From Struthidea cinerea (taxonomy: Eukaryota > Chordata > Aves > Passeriformes > Corcoracidae), in NCBI GenBank assembly GCA_013397865.1, contig VZTI01001048.1, forward strand, positions 1,426,464-1,490,463: DNA of 64,000 bases, written 5' to 3'. Below are positions 1-13,900 of the stretch, piece by piece. Position 1 is the first letter of the stretch. Every line of letters starts with the position of its first letter. A program made the translations under genes and the position numbers. The notes under the pieces are model-generated. The model was not told the origin of the DNA, did not search any database, and saw nothing but the letters and a program-made list of their open reading frames with translations.

Positions 1-374
1 GGAACGTTGTCCCATTTGTTGCCTAAGAGATGGTAACGACCGGTGCTTAAGAGAGCAAAAGGGGTTGCTGGGGGGAGGGGGAAAGGGTGCAGCCAGGTGC
101 AACCTCTTAGCCGAGGGCTTTTATCTTGGGAAGGACAGAAACACAGCGAGATTTTGGCTGGTGGTTGATGGGTGAGGCTCCTCTCCCTCTCCCAGAGTGC
201 AGACAGGTGAAGTTTGGTGCTGGATTGTTACTGCCCAGAGGATTCACTGCCACTGTGGAGCTTTTGTCTTCCCACTGCTTCTCCTACCGTGGGTGAGCCT
301 TTGCTTGTGAGAGCACCTCTTGAATTGGGATCTTATTAACACCCGACCTCACTGGAAAAGGACACTTCCCATCT
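1..374. other. Left-edge flank of the CpG island
   Basis: Non-repetitive, moderately GC-rich sequence with a G-rich patch at about 60-90. No coding exon is recognised. It could be upstream promoter or first-exon sequence of the transcript suggested by the island. Confidence 0.4.
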
Positions 375-845
375 ACTTCGGTGCCCCAGGGGAAAACCCG
401 GGACCTTCACCCCTCCGAGGGAGCTTCTCGCAGCTGCCCGCGAGAGCCCGGCTGCTGCTGCCCAGCCCCGCTGTCCTCTGCTGCTGCTGCTTTGGGTTTT
501 TGCCACACTTTGCCCCAATACCCCGTGTCTGCCCGACCCCCCGCGGCTTCTGCTGCGTTTCGCTTGCTGTCCCAGCGTGTGCCTGCCTCTGCCCTGCCAG
601 CTGTCGCTCCGAGGTTCCTGGTACAGCCCATTTTGTCTTTCAGAGGGGCACTGAGACTGGCTGCTTCCCGTGAGTTTCCAGAGGGAGCCCCTTTTCTGTC
701 TCTCCTGCTGGCCGGCCTGCCCGCCATTACCCTGCGGGCGCAGGGCGCCATCGCAGCCCCCTGCCCGGCCGGGAGCCACCGGCGCCCCCGCTGGCTGTGA
801 GCGGAACGGCACCCAAGGGCCCTGCAGCCGAGAGAGGGCTGCCGC
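375..845. promoter_or_regulatory. CpG island, orphan promoter candidate
   Basis: A GC-rich stretch with dozens of CpG dinucleotides (for example clusters around 425-455, 538-560, 708-750 and 765-812) in an otherwise CpG-poor, AT-rich window. This is the usual signature of an unmethylated vertebrate promoter. Possible plus-strand splice donors follow: gtgagc at 293 and gtgagt at 670. Overlapping open frames on both strands are expected in GC-rich DNA and resemble no protein I know. It may serve a gene to the left on the minus strand, a plus-strand transcript, or both. Confidence 0.6.
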
Positions 846-898
846 TGGGCTCTGGCTCTGTTTGTTGTTGCTGTTGGTTTGCCTTGTTTTATACCCAC

Positions 899-936
899 AT
901 ATATATATATATATATATATTTTAATATATATATAT
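899..936. repeat. (AT)n microsatellite
   Basis: Eleven AT dinucleotides, a short TTTA interruption, then further AT repeats. It immediately follows the CpG island. Confidence 0.95.
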
Positions 937-3900
937 GTGCATACATACTAGTAAAGAACTATTATTCCTTTTCCCCTATCTTTGCCTGAAAGCCCTGTAA
1001 TTTTGAAGTTATAATAATTTGGAGGGAAGGGGGTCATATTTTCTTTGGCAAGGGAGGCTCCTGCCTTCCTTGGCAGACACCTGTCTTTCAAACCAAAACA
1101 CCTGTGGATGCTGCTAACAGTGCCTTCAGCTGATAGCTGCTGCTTATAGATGTGCTATCCCAGTTATCTGGCTGACTTTTTTGTGACTTCTTGAGCAGCC
1201 AGGATCACAAGAAATACCTTCTGAGTTAAGGATGATTTAATTCACACAGCAAGTCTGGAAAGAAGCAAATATAGAACAGGAAGTTGCTGCTTTTAATTCC
1301 TACAACAGGCCCTATCTTTTGATGATGTAGTAACCAGCAGTCCTTTGCTTGACTAACTTCCAAACAGTTATTGTGTAATCCTTTCCCTTGTTAGGCCATG
1401 TGTAACACTGAGGAAATAAAAGGCGGCAACTTCTGGTTAAGTACTCAAGTTCTAGTTTGTCTTAACACTACAACAACAAACAAGCTTCAACTGGTTTTCC
1501 AACAGTGAGTAAACTGTATAAACAGTCTTGTTTGTCTCTTGTGCATGTGATTAAAAGAAAATGTAGCTGAATTCCCTCAGCTGAATCAGAGCAGATGAAA
1601 AGCACAGGGAGGGATCTGCTTCAGAAGTAGAAGACTCAATTTCCAATGTGCTGTACAGCCTGCAAGAAAAGGAGAAACTGCAGAATATATCACTTATAAC
1701 TTGGTATTACTTTCTCTTACAATGTCATATTCTCTGTTCATACTGAGCTAAAGGGATTTTAATCTCTATTCTAAACACTTCTATGGAGTAGATCTCATCA
1801 ACTCAATGTAAGTTCTAGAATAACCCAACACAACTACACTTCCTCTATGAAATTGTCCAGCAGTCAGAAAGCTAATCTCAAGATTAAGAAAAGTGGTAAG
1901 ATATGTGCTCTTGAATGTGGTGCATGACTACAGGCCATGCCCAGAGTACTCACCTTGTTTCTGCTCCTTATTGGATAGGCAAAGTATTTCCTAGCATGAT
2001 ATGTGAAGGCAAAACTGTTCCATAGTTTCAGAAGAGAGCAACGAGTTGTCAGAATGTCAGAAAGCAATGTTTGAGGTTGGGTGTAGCTTGCTTGAGCACA
2101 TCAGCACAAACATCCTTGTGACACTGTAAAAAGGATTATCCATGTGTAGGTGTTACATGGTTCTCTTGGAGCACTAAGCTTTAATCACTTTGACAGCTTG
2201 TATGCAGCTGTGGCTCTGCTGGCAGCAGACTTTCTTAAAAAGCTTGTCTAAAGAACTACCAAATTCAAAGGTACCTGTGCAGGAATAAACACAACCTCAA
2301 TTTTTCTTGCAGTGTTCATTCTTTGAGAACATTTGTGATATTTTATCACAAAATATATTTTGAGACTAAATACAAAAGCCCCCAGCAAACGCAAAGGTTG
2401 TATTTGTTCTAATTGTTCACATAGACATAATAGGGAAGTTTAGACAATTGTGTTAACTGTTACTGATGAATATGCTGTATCTTCTCTCTACCTGAAATGC
2501 TGCAGCTGATACTCAAGCAGGCCTGTAGGCATTAAAAGAGAAGGTGGAGACAATTGTTCTTGCTTTTCAGTTTTCTTTTGCACTGACAAATGGCATTTGC
2601 TATAGGCATGTTACCTGTGAATCTAATTCCAGATATTTAAATAGATAGTAGATATTGACCTCTAGTTACTTCAGGCAGCTGGTTAGACAAGAACATTTAG
2701 GAAAACAACACTGACTGCTGGGACCTGGATCTCTTAAAGCTTTTGTACTCTTCTTTGTACACTGCCTATTGCCTTTTATAGTTGGTTGGAGGGGAAGAAC
2801 CAGATGCAGTCTATATAGAGATTCATAAGAATAACCAGAATTTAAGGACTTGATTTTTCATCAGGACACCTTTGGGGCCCTTCAAAGGTTCTTCTATGGC
2901 AATTACAGAAGGTTGGTGGGAAAGCAGTGGCATGTCACAGGATCTGAACTACAACTAATGATAGGTGCTACTGAACTGGCTAAAAGCGTGCACGCAACAG
3001 CTGATTTTTCACTATAAATGAGGCACAAAGGTGTAGCCTTGAGCACAGTACCTTTTAAAGCTGTGGCAGATCTGTTTGCAAGGTGACTACTTGTAAATCA
3101 ACAAATTTGAGATTTAAATAAGCATTTAGCTTCTGCAAGCTTGTTTTCCTTGCTCAGGCTGTCTCGGGTGACCAAGGGTTTTGGTGGCTCAGGCTGCTGT
3201 TTGTGCCAGGGAGGATGGTGCCACATGGCTGGAAGTGCCTCAGGATGGCACAGGAGGGCACCTGCATCCCTGGGCACTAGGGAAGAGAAGCTGCATTCCA
3301 CACTCTGCAGGAGAGCTCACCTGAACAGAGACTGAAACATATACTCTGAAAGGCAAAATATGGTAAATAAATCGCCTGCTTTGCAACAGGCACTGTAAGG
3401 GCTTAGTTTCAAATGATGACAAGCACAAAGTTTGGGTGCTCTAATAGGATATTCTTCTTTTTTATTTTTATTCTATTATTTACAAAGAGCAGATTTCGGC
3501 ATGTGGTGGCACTTCTGAGAGCTGGACAGCAGAAGACAAACACAAGAAGCTAATAACATCTCCATATCTAGGGGCTAGGTTATTCTGGGGAGGTGTGTGA
3601 AAGTAGAGATGAAAGCCAGGCTCTAGGCAAGGATCTGCTAATATACTTGGTCATAAACTAGCCCATAGACTGGTTGGAAAATTCTGTGACTGCATAAAAC
3701 TTTGGGGTTTTATGAGTACTTTAGTTACCTTTTTGTTGCAATGAGACAAGAAGTACCTTTTTTTTTTTTTTGAGAGAAATTGAATTTCTTTTTTTCTTAT
3801 CCCACTTCTAAAAAGCCCTTTAGATCTTTCTAGTTAGCAAATCATGTATAGTTTAGATTACCTTTAATAGATGAGAAATTTGGATTAGGATCTGGGCAAG

Positions 3901-4173
3901 CAAATTCTAAAAACTTTGAACAGTAAGGTATTTATTGTACAGTACTCGTAGTGGGTTGGAAAAATTTTCCCCCTTTTATATGAAATCACGAGTGAGAATA
4001 CAAATCAACCTTCTACACAATTGCAGTCAAAAGTTAGGGGTTATGTGTAATTTTTTTACTCTTATGATTCATTAGGAGATACTGTATTTGATACTGTTGT
4101 CTTTTTACATAGGCTATTTGTCCCTAAAAATAAGACTTCTAAACTGCTTTTGAATTTTTTTTTTTTTTTTTAG
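937..4173. other. Non-coding stretch, intron-like
   Basis: AT-rich single-copy DNA with no recognised exon or transposon. It contains homopolymer T runs at 3758-3771 and 4155-4171; the latter forms the pyrimidine tract of the candidate acceptor at 4173. It also contains a 9-bp-arm hairpin at about 2332-2352 (TTTGTGATA / TATCACAAA). Confidence 0.5.
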
Positions 4174-4285
4174 TTTTACTGCTGAGACGTGGGTGAAATG
4201 GCCCAAAGAAAAATTTTCAGGCTCTTCAAGGAGCAGCCTATGAGCTCACAGAATTGGAACTTCCTACAGCGATCATGTTATCAAG
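4174..4285 (+). other. Candidate exon of an unidentified plus-strand transcript
   Basis: A 112-base segment bounded by a strong acceptor (17 T's then tag) and a consensus donor (CAAG/gtaagc). It contains an ATG at 4198 with G at -3 and G at +4, opening a 29-codon frame (MAQRKIFRLFKEQPMSSQNW...) that runs into the donor in phase 1. I do not recognise the peptide. Upstream in the same frame is a stop, so if coding this would be the first coding exon, with a 5' UTR exon possibly in the CpG island at 375-845. No continuing exon was found, so a long non-coding RNA or a chance pair of splice sites are both plausible. Confidence 0.3.
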
Positions 4286-7200
4286 GTAAGCCTAAAACTC
4301 GAATAAAACACCTACAGCTGATAGTACAGAAGCAAGTCTTAAGGGTGAAATGGATTTAATGCCTTTTTTTTTTTATATTTGCTGCTTGCAATTGCAGGCC
4401 CTGTTCTGATAGTCTGATTGATTTTACTAATGTAATAACGTGAAATGATCATGTATTTTACTTATTGCAGCATGGCAGCTTTCCTAAAACCATTCTTTCT
4501 GAGCATGTCTGGCATATAAGAAGTTCTGCTGATCCTAGCTAGCTGTATATGAAGTTACTCTCTAATTAGCCTTTTTGACTTTGTTTTGAACTGTTTATTT
4601 TATTGCTCTAAGAATTTTATAGGAGGTGCTGTTGACAGTCTCAGCTCTTATTTTCTTGACTATTTAAGTTGCTTTTAAATCTGCATCTAAAATCTTTTGA
4701 CAGTATGACAATATTATGGTTAATAGAAAAAGTCCTTTGCTTAACTATAAAGCCTTCAAAGAGGGGATAAAATTATAAAATAGAACAAAGCAATGTATGT
4801 TTTTCTCAGGAAGGGAGATGGAGAGGCTCAAGACCTGCTACTGAAGAAGTGCCTTTTAGGGGAGCATTTTTTGTCAGGTTGAACATGGGTGCCCCCATGT
4901 GTTCTGTGTGTTCACAATGCACAGGCTTATGGCTTGTGTCAGTAGGCCTTTATTTAGTGTTCGGAAGTTTCACCGCATTTGAATAGTTGAGCACAAAGCC
5001 AACCTTCATCTATCATTTGTTATGGCACAACAATTCCAGATAATCTCATTTCAAGTATTAAGTTATGTGGCTTCAAACACTAGCTGTGTGCTGTGAAAAG
5101 CTTGTATTACATACTTAGTCTATATTACAGTGTGCTATCCTTGGTGCTTTAAAGTGATTTCTGGAGAGACCAGATTAATGAGAAGTATTGCAGAAGCTTC
5201 TTTCAGTGGCTTGGATTAATTTTTCCTAAATTCCTGTTGTGTTGTTGTGGTAATTTCAATAGTTCAGAGAAGTAGATCGTGAAACGCTGCCGTGGCCCCG
5301 TGCCTCTCACAGGCTGCAATTTCCCAGCCCTGCGTGCCCCTACTGCTGTAGTTTTCCATTGAGGCTATTTTTCTGGAAACACCCTTGAAGTCAGATCACT
5401 AAAGTCATCAGTGTTAAAAAAACCCTGAAATTGTTGGAGTGCTGCAGTCTGTGGAGGATTCGTGAGACAATGACCCGCAAGCTGCCTTTACAGAAATAAC
5501 AAATGCTGGAATGTGGCCTGGATTCCCTGCTGGGCACTGACGGAGATGCTCGCAGGGCAGCTTTTTCATTTGTTCTAAGGCACTGAATAAGGTTATCCTT
5601 GTTATGACTGCAGCTGTAGCAAGAAGGCACAGCAAAGCCCCCAAAGGGTGTCACTTATGTTCTCAATCCAAACAAGCAAATACTGTAACTCACTGTGGAA
5701 GTGGAGTTAAAGTCTTTCCTGGCTGTGGAACTCAATGCAGTAAGGTGCAGAAGTCTGGTGTAGAGGAAAGCCCTCCTCTGAATTGTAGTCTGGTCAGGAA
5801 CCTGTGAATTAGATGGTTAACAAGGAAACAGAAATCCTCTTACAGCAAAAAAATAATAATAATAGGTGACAGAGGTTGGTGGGAAGAAACAAATCCTCTA
5901 ACTGCCTGTGTGATGTTGCAGGCAGCTTTTGCCATGGGTCAGGCTGCTGGGATACCTTGAATTAGGAGGAGTGCTGGCATCTTCTGCTGCAGAAGTAGTT
6001 TTTCAAGTAGTGTCAGCTCTCTTTTTGTGTATTCTCATTGCAGGCTATGCATTGGTCCATAACACTACTTACTGTGTTGACTACCCTGTCAACATTTCAG
6101 TTGGAAAGCAGTTTGTCTCTTGGAATAAATGAATCTCTTGCATTCTCTGCTCTCTCTCAAGTGGTATCAATAGTCTTTGTTGGTAGTAATAGATTTTCTA
6201 ATACTGATCATGATCCACATAAGGAGTTGGTTGTTCTTTAAACATCTCTCAAACTTCTATGAATTTTCCGAAGTTTTGTTTTAAATGATTGTTTCAAGTT
6301 CATATTTGGACACGTAGAAATGATGTTTACTTAGAAATAACATTGCTAAAGACAATCAACTGGGCAATTAGTTAGTCTTACCAGGAGTATATTTCACTTC
6401 TAAAAAAATGTCAATTTTTTCAAATGCTGATATGCTTTGGCTGCAGACTGAATTGTAGCTGCTATGGAAAATTCCAGGAAAAGGTGTGAAATGATGAGTG
6501 AAAAATGTCAAGGGTAGTGTTTATTTAATGTGATTTCATTCATACGTTTATATCCAAAAATGTCTCTTTAGACCATCTGGGAGTTCTACTGTTGAGTCAT
6601 GTTAGCCCTTTCCTTTTTCACATTTAGTCCATTTTATTTGTACTTCCCAAATCTATTTTATTTTTCTCATTTTCTTTTACCCTGCTGGTTTGTTCTTTCT
6701 TGGCTTTATTTTTAATTAGTTAAACATAAGTGGCCTTTGACATAGCAAAGATTATGAAAACAGTGGGACACTGGTTACTGCTTTGAAAGAGTAAGGCAAA
6801 TATTTTTGTGTTTGTTCTTCTTTGTCTGTTAGCTCTCTCCTGGGGTTGTATTGTCAGTGAGTGAAGTAAAAGAGCCACTTGAGGGGGGAAAGGGAGTTTA
6901 TTTGGAATCTTTCTGTGTATTATGGCTAGAAGCCCTAATAAATCTTAGTTCCACTGTGCTATGCAAAGCTACAAATGCCTAATGAGAACATCTGAAGTTT
7001 ACAGCATGAAGCATTCTGACAAACCAGACCTGGCAGAGAGATGATATTTTAACAGGGAGATGATATTTAATTTTATGCATGCACATCAACAACCAGAGAT
7101 TCTGAGCCAGCATCTAATCATGTTTATCATCTCTTGAAAATCTGTCCTCTTACAGTGGGAGCTCCTATATGGAAAGTGGCCTACTGGAAAGCTGTCTTTT

Positions 7201-7825
7201 TATAGTCATTTGAAGGTCAGAAGGGGATGGTGATGGTGAGAAGGGGGTGGAGATGGTGGTGGAAGTGTTTCCTGGCTCTGGTGCCAGTCTAGCACTGTAA
7301 GCTTGAGAATTTACCCTTTCACTCACTTCAGACCTTGTCAGATCCAGTATCAAATGTGGTCAGGCTGTGCATAGCTGGTCTCCATTTGAGATTTGTGTTG
7401 TGTTTAGTTTGAAACTGCAGAATTTCATGGTAACCAGAGGTGGTGGCAAGTGGGATGGCTGATTCTGTTGCTAATAAGCATTTTGGCTCCCTGAATAATG
7501 GTGTGCATACTGTTCCCTTGCTTGACTTAAATCAGAAGTTTTTAATGAGGTTCTGCTAGTTAAGCAAAATTAAAGTTTTGTTGAAAGGAACATGCAAAAT
7601 AGTCACAGAATCCTGCGGCTGTCTGTACATTTCTCTGTAATGGGAACCAGTTAGCCCCAGACAAGTTCAGTGATAATTCCGGAGAGATTTTTCAGAAGAT
7701 ACAAAATTTATACTTCTGTTGCCTTCCTAGAGAAAGCTCTTTGGGAATTAACCATTGCTACTTGTCACTTGTCACAGGAGAGAAATATTAATGCCTTCTG
7801 ACTTGCATAAAGGGGTCTTTACAGG
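4286..7825. other. Non-coding stretch
   Basis: No exon or transposon recognised. There is a purine-rich G-A-T-G patch at about 7215-7265 (repeated GGTGATGG/GGTGGAGATGG-like words). Short open frames at 5391-5807 and 5929-6241 on both strands lack splice or family support. Confidence 0.5.
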
Positions 7826-7982
7826 TTATTCAGAGAAGCTGTAGCTGGGAAAATTCAAAGTCAGGTTGGATAGGGCTCTGAGAACCTGATCTAGTTGAAG
7901 GTATTCCTGCTCCTTGCAGGGGGCTTGGAACTAGATGAACTTCAAAGGTCCCTTCCAACCCAAAGCATTCTATGATTCTGTG
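7826..7982 (+). mobile_element. CR1 LINE 3'-end fragment
   Basis: The 3' tail of a chicken-repeat-1 non-LTR element in sense orientation. It has the AGAGAAGCTGT start, the AGGTTGGATAGGGCTCTGAG core, GGTCCCTTCCAACCCAAAGC and the terminal ATTCTATGATTCTGTG octamer repeats. It is 5'-truncated as usual and several substitutions mark it as old. Confidence 0.9.
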
Positions 7983-10900
7983 GTCTTTTGAATTGTCTGT
8001 TGAAACACAGCAGGTCTGTTTCTGGTGGCCACAAAAAGATGAGTTTTCCTTCTTCCAGCTGTAGATCCCTCAGCTCTGAGAGGTGAAACATTTGAAGTAT
8101 AACTCATGGCCTTCCACACCTTGATTACAATCCAGCACTACTTACAAAAGACTGGAAATGAGCACATACTTCAGAAAATAACAGGATCCACAGGTTGTAT
8201 GTGTGAAAGTGTACATGAGGTGTATGGTGGATTGCTAAAATTGGAGGTTTTCATTCGTCCTCATCAATACATGCTAATCCGTTTGGGACTCAATCACAGT
8301 ATGTTAATGTGGACTCTGCTGTCTGGGCCTTAAAATCAAGGGTGGGATTGAAATTCTGCTTTTGAGAAGACGGAATATCAATGAACTGATAAATCCTCAG
8401 TTTCCTGCTGCTAGTCAGTGTCTTGAATTTTAAAAGTTTCAAAGTCAGCTGTCCTGCTACTGTAGGTAAAAACAAGGTGGTGGAGTACAGAAGTTGAGTA
8501 TTTCATGTTCAGCTCCATGGAGGTGTTTGTCTTCTGATAAAGCATCCTCCATGAAAGAAGGCTGATAACAGAAACATTGATTCAACTGTAACAAAGCCAC
8601 TACAAATCTTTCCCTGTTGCAGAAGCAAAATTCATAAAGAATCCAGGCTTTACTGTTTAAGTAATTTTGGTATGTAAGCTCCACACTTGGAAGATTACAG
8701 AAGTGACAGCTAAAATCAAAGTAAATACAGCTGATAGGAAAATATCTGTTTTTTTTTCTGGTGACCAGCTACAGTCCCTGATACACTTTTTAGTGTATTT
8801 TAAGGTATTTGACAATGTGGGCTATGAAGACTAAGCAAGGATGCAGAGATAACAAGCTTCTTTACTAGCTCTGTTCATTCCATTCAAGCATAGTCAGCAT
8901 TGTCCTGTATCTCCCATTAAAATAATCTGAAGGAAAACAGAGGCCGAGTTTGGAATAAATCCTTTTGGAAATATCACTGAAGGAGGAATTGGTGAGATTA
9001 TCAGCAGCTTGGCATTAGTCATGCACAGCTGGAATTCTGCTCATTAGCAATGATGTGTTGTACACAGAAGGAAGTCAAGTGATAACAGTGTAAGAAAAGG
9101 TACCGAAAAGGCTTTGCCTTGATTTGTGCTGGCTGCCATAAAAGGTGAAATGAAATAGTCTATGTTTGGGACATCCATGCTTGAATTAAGTTGGACATAA
9201 TGTTGTCTTGAATGAACTGAGGAAAATTAAAAAGACATTACAGAAATAAGTTTGAAAAAATGGACAGTACCTTTTAAATGATAAATTTAAATCGGGTTGG
9301 AAATACAAAATAGTTGACATTTAAAATGTCAATAGCTTTGGTGCTTACCAAAGGAGTTCTGACATGTTAATAGTGACCATTTGAGCTTTATTTGTTGTAA
9401 ATTCCTCACTTAAATTCTTTTAACAAATTATTGATAATCTGGTCATCTCTGAAAAGTGGCATCCTCTTTTAGGATTAAAGCTATTGGGGAAACAGAGCTC
9501 TTAATTTTGGTGGTTGTACTCAGTGACTTAAGGTCAGCCAAAGATGGGCACTTACTTCTTACTGCTTGCATTTGCATTTTGCTCTGGGCAGGAAGGAGAA
9601 CTGAGCAAGTGGTAATTTTTTTCTCTTCCCTGCCCCCAAATGTGATGTGGATGAAAACCTTTCTTTAATGGTTAAAAGTAGTGAGCTAAACCTTGGGAGA
9701 TCCCATTCCTTCCTGAATTTGGCTGGCTGCCTGCCTTTTGCAAATTCCTTCCCTCTCTGTGCCTTAGTTTTCAAGGTTTAAGAAGTTAAGTCATAATGAT
9801 CCTTGATGATCTTTAAAATGCATCTTGATGTCAATGTTAGGGAGAAATTAATTTGGTGACATTTACAGAGACTCTAGAGGCTTCTCAAACTGTTTTAAAA
9901 GATGACAGTTGTGGTTTCCCTATTGAGAACTTAATCTATACTCAGTTATGCAGTGTTTTATGACCACTAATGAAGGGCTCATATTAGAAGTTTTCTGTAT
10001 GATAATTTTAATGTATAAGACACTGAGCTAACAATTCTGTTAGGAAGACGCTAAAGTAATTATTTTGGTGCCCTTCTCACTTCCAATGCATATGCTTGTT
10101 CTGCACATACTTCTGAGACAGTTTCTGCAGTATTGCCTGGGCACCTGTGGGCTTGTTTTAGTTCAGCAAAGTAAAATGTCTGGCGTGAGGATCCATTCTA
10201 CAAAGTTTTATGTCTACACCATATGCACAGTAAAAGGAATCTCCATGCCAAGTTTCATAGGGGGAAGTGAAACCAAGTCCATGTGAATGCCTTTTGGCTG
10301 AAGAAAACTGCGTATCATGGCTTGCCAAAGTATACTTATTCTCCATGAAATTCTGCTGGCTTGCAGCTTTGTCTGTAGAATGAGGAATTTCTGTGAATGC
10401 ATAGGATATTTTGGTTGTTGCTATTCTTGGCTTTCTTCATGAAAGAAACAACATAAGCTATTAATGCTATTTATAAAAGTACTTTGTGACCCTATGCCAT
10501 AGTGTTGAAGAGTTTTTGATCCAAAAATTTATCATTGCAACAGGACAAAAGCTGATAATGGCAAATCTGTCTTTAATGTAAAAATGCCTATTAAAGTTCA
10601 TTGATGTAGAACTAGTATAAGAAAACAATTAGGTTCCTCTCATAACTTCCAAATTGCTAAATTTAAGTTTAAGTGTTTATGTTTTTTCTTAAATGTGATT
10701 TAAAAAAAAAAAAACATGTTCTGGAGATTTTATCTCTTTGGTTATAATTTAGAGTTTTATTCAGAGCTTGCTAAGGCATTGGGAGTCCTTACTGGGACAC
10801 TGCCAAATGAACTCATTTGCTTCACTTAAGTGGAATATGCGGTGGGGATTTTCTGGCTTCTGTACCTGCAGAGATGAGTGAGGTTCTTTAGCTGTGTTCA

Positions 10901-13900
10901 ACAAATAGGTTTATATTGGATCTTGCAATATATCAGTCTTCAGAAGGAATTCCCCCGTGAAATTTAAAATTATGCTCTTTCCACTGTGAGGTAAAAACTA
11001 CTTAGTAAGGGGCCTGTGTCCAACCTGTCTCTATTTCCATGGACAGAAGGATTTATACTGGTTTCTGTTCTCTGGCATACCAGTTCACTGTGTATCTTAA
11101 ATATTGCACCAATAACTTGAATTAAAAGGTGTGTGAGTGATGAAATAAACATGATGGTTCAATTTTACTACTTGAATGCTGTTAGCAAATGGGAGGAAAC
11201 ATTGAAGGACAGCAGCTGTGTGTGTTTTCCTACTGAGACTCAACAGAAGCTCTTGTAACCCAAAATGTCGAATCAGTTCCTTGATTCCATTCAGTGCCAT
11301 GAAAGACATGTTCAGTCTCCTTTCTTCTTCCACTTCCACATAGAGGAGCTGCTGAGGAAAATAGAAGAAATGTACTTCTGAAGGCTGGGCTAGTCTGAGC
11401 TCATTTGTTTTGAGATCTTTATTTCTTTTCTATCATCAGGGCCAAACATTCTACTCAACCCAAATGCATAGGCTATGGCAGAATGTTTAGTAAAATTTAT
11501 AATTTCTAAGGATTTTGACCCTGCAAAATATCAACTGCAGTTGTGTGTGAGGACTGTATATGAAAAGGGTGAGAAAGAGCTTGGCTTACTTTACTGTGGT
11601 CTTATCCTGACATAGACAGCTGTTATCTACAATGAGGGACCTTACCAAAACCCAGTTTGGTATTTTATTTCTATCCTGTTCTGCCAAATTAAATATATTA
11701 AGATTTTCTTTTTAATGATCTTATAAATGATATGATTTGTAATTTTGATTCAAGGTTAAAGATTCAAATATCTGTTCTGTATTCCACAAGTATAATTTCA
11801 GTTGGCATTAATAAGATATATGTGCACATTTATGGGCATAGTTCTTCAAATAATCTTTTATGAGTTGAGACACCACATGAAAGGCTATTATCTCTGACTC
11901 AGCTGTGATGATGTTTTTAAAGCAGCATTTACCAAACTTTGATCCATAGATGGTTATCTGTGTTTTGAAGGCTTCTCGTTTTTTTCTGGTAAATTAGAAG
12001 AGTTAAAAATCCTTTCTCTTGGCATAATTTCTTTGCTGTTGTTGGGATAGGAAGCTGTACTATTACAAATGGGCATGTAGCTGGTTCCCAGTACTAATTA
12101 TATAAAAGGATTTTCGACTCTAATAGAAATAAAATGTTTTCCTTTGGTGACCAAAATCCCAAAATGCTCAGTGATGTGAAGCTTGCCATTGGCGTAACTG
12201 GGGTCTAAACTAGGTATGTCCTATAGGAACTGCTGAATGATCTCACTGGAGAAGTACTCTGTTGCTTGAATTGTTGTCTAGAGACAGAGGTAATAGAGGG
12301 ATGATGAATCTATGGAAGTTGACTATTTCAGGACTTTGCATGACAAGTGTGCTAAAAGTGATTGGCAAAACAGAAGGGTCTGTGTGTGGTAGAATATGGT
12401 AGATGAGAAGAAAAATGTAATGGAGAGATCTGAATGAGAAAACCAAATTAGTACAGCAGTAGTCAAATAGCTGGTATTTATACACAAATCTTGAAAGGGC
12501 TGAGGAAAGTGAGGCAAGAACTGAAGTGGGGCACCAGTGTCCCATCTTCCTCAGAAGAGACTCTTGGGAAGATCTGTGTGAGCTTTAGATGAGAATGGCA
12601 GATGACTCTGATTTGGCCAGCTGGATGTGCAGGGTAAAATACACACTGAAGGTGAGTCACCTCTCTGAGTGAAATCAGTGTAAGGCATCAGAAACAAATC
12701 TTGGCATCCATCCTTTAATTTCTTTGGAAGAGAAGGGAAGCAGAGTTTGTACCTTCCTTACTCTTCCATGCAACTATAAACACTATGGCCTCTGGCTCTA
12801 AAATAATCTTAAAAGTCTGTAGATATAATCTTGTGCCATGTCGTAATTCTAGTTCTGCTTGAAATGGTATGTAACTGGCCATAAGTTCCCTGAAGTGAAA
12901 GCTGTGTAACTTTTCTGCGTCTTTCTGGCAAACTCAATTAGTCTGCCTCTTTCTTAAAGGAAAGTAAGAGCTTGTGGCATGGTCCTGCACACACCTCAGG
13001 GGGAAGAGGAGCTGGCAGAGACAATCAAGCCATGAGCAAGGGGCTGTCTCTGTGTGTACAGTGTCAGGAGAGGAAGGTCATTCACAGCCATTTCCAAGGA
13101 AAAAGCTGTAACTGAACCTATTAATTCTGTTTCTCCCTTGATGTTACTATCCCTCACCTTTCCAAACTGTTGGGAAGCCGGTGCAGTTGTGCTGCACTGT
13201 GGATGTGAGCATATGGTTATGAGGTGCACAGATACAGACGGAGTTGAATAACTTCCATGGAACGCGGTTTTGCACGCACTGATTAATTGTGCTGTGTCAG
13301 TGGCCTTGAAATGCTGCTGGAGATGCTGTGGTGCCTGCAGGTTTCCCCACGGCTTCAGTCTGTGTCATGGAAAGATTAATGCTGTGAGACTCATGACATA
13401 AGGGTGTAAGCTGGCCTCATGTGCCCCATGATGGCTTTTGGAATTGGTAGATAAGCTTGCTCTCCAGCTTTCTTGTTTTTAATGAGCTATTATCTTCCTG
13501 CAGGATCCTGCAAATAGTGCAATGACTTCTCAGCAATGCAGAGGGCCTAAAATGGTGTCCTTTTATGGCAGTGTCTTCGATGTGAGGCAGTTTTCGGTAG
13601 GGACTTAGTGCTGGAAGATTATTGCTACTGCTACAGTGGATCACACAGGCAAGACTCATTTTTGTCTTTGGTTATAAAATCTAGCAGGAGAGCAAAAAGA
13701 CCTTGAAGCAAAGTTCCTGGTGACATTAACACCTACGTGACCTACTGATGACAGGGAAAAGGGACAGTCAGACTACTCCCCCAGTCAGAAAGTGACTACA
13801 GCAGCTGTGATATATTCTTCTTGTGTTTTCAAAAAGCCTAATTCAGACCAAACCCTCTAGAGCTGAAGTTCTGCTTGTAAAGACTCATAAAACTGAGGAG

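Noticed and set aside
336..951. Several long overlapping open frames on both strands at the left edge
   Set aside because: They sit in a CpG island where stop codons are rare. No frame resembles a protein or shows consistent codon use, and one runs into the (AT)n repeat.
5929..6241. Two overlapping hydrophobic plus-strand frames
   Set aside because: Short, with no family resemblance and no flanking splice structure; hydrophobic frames are frequent in T-rich DNA.
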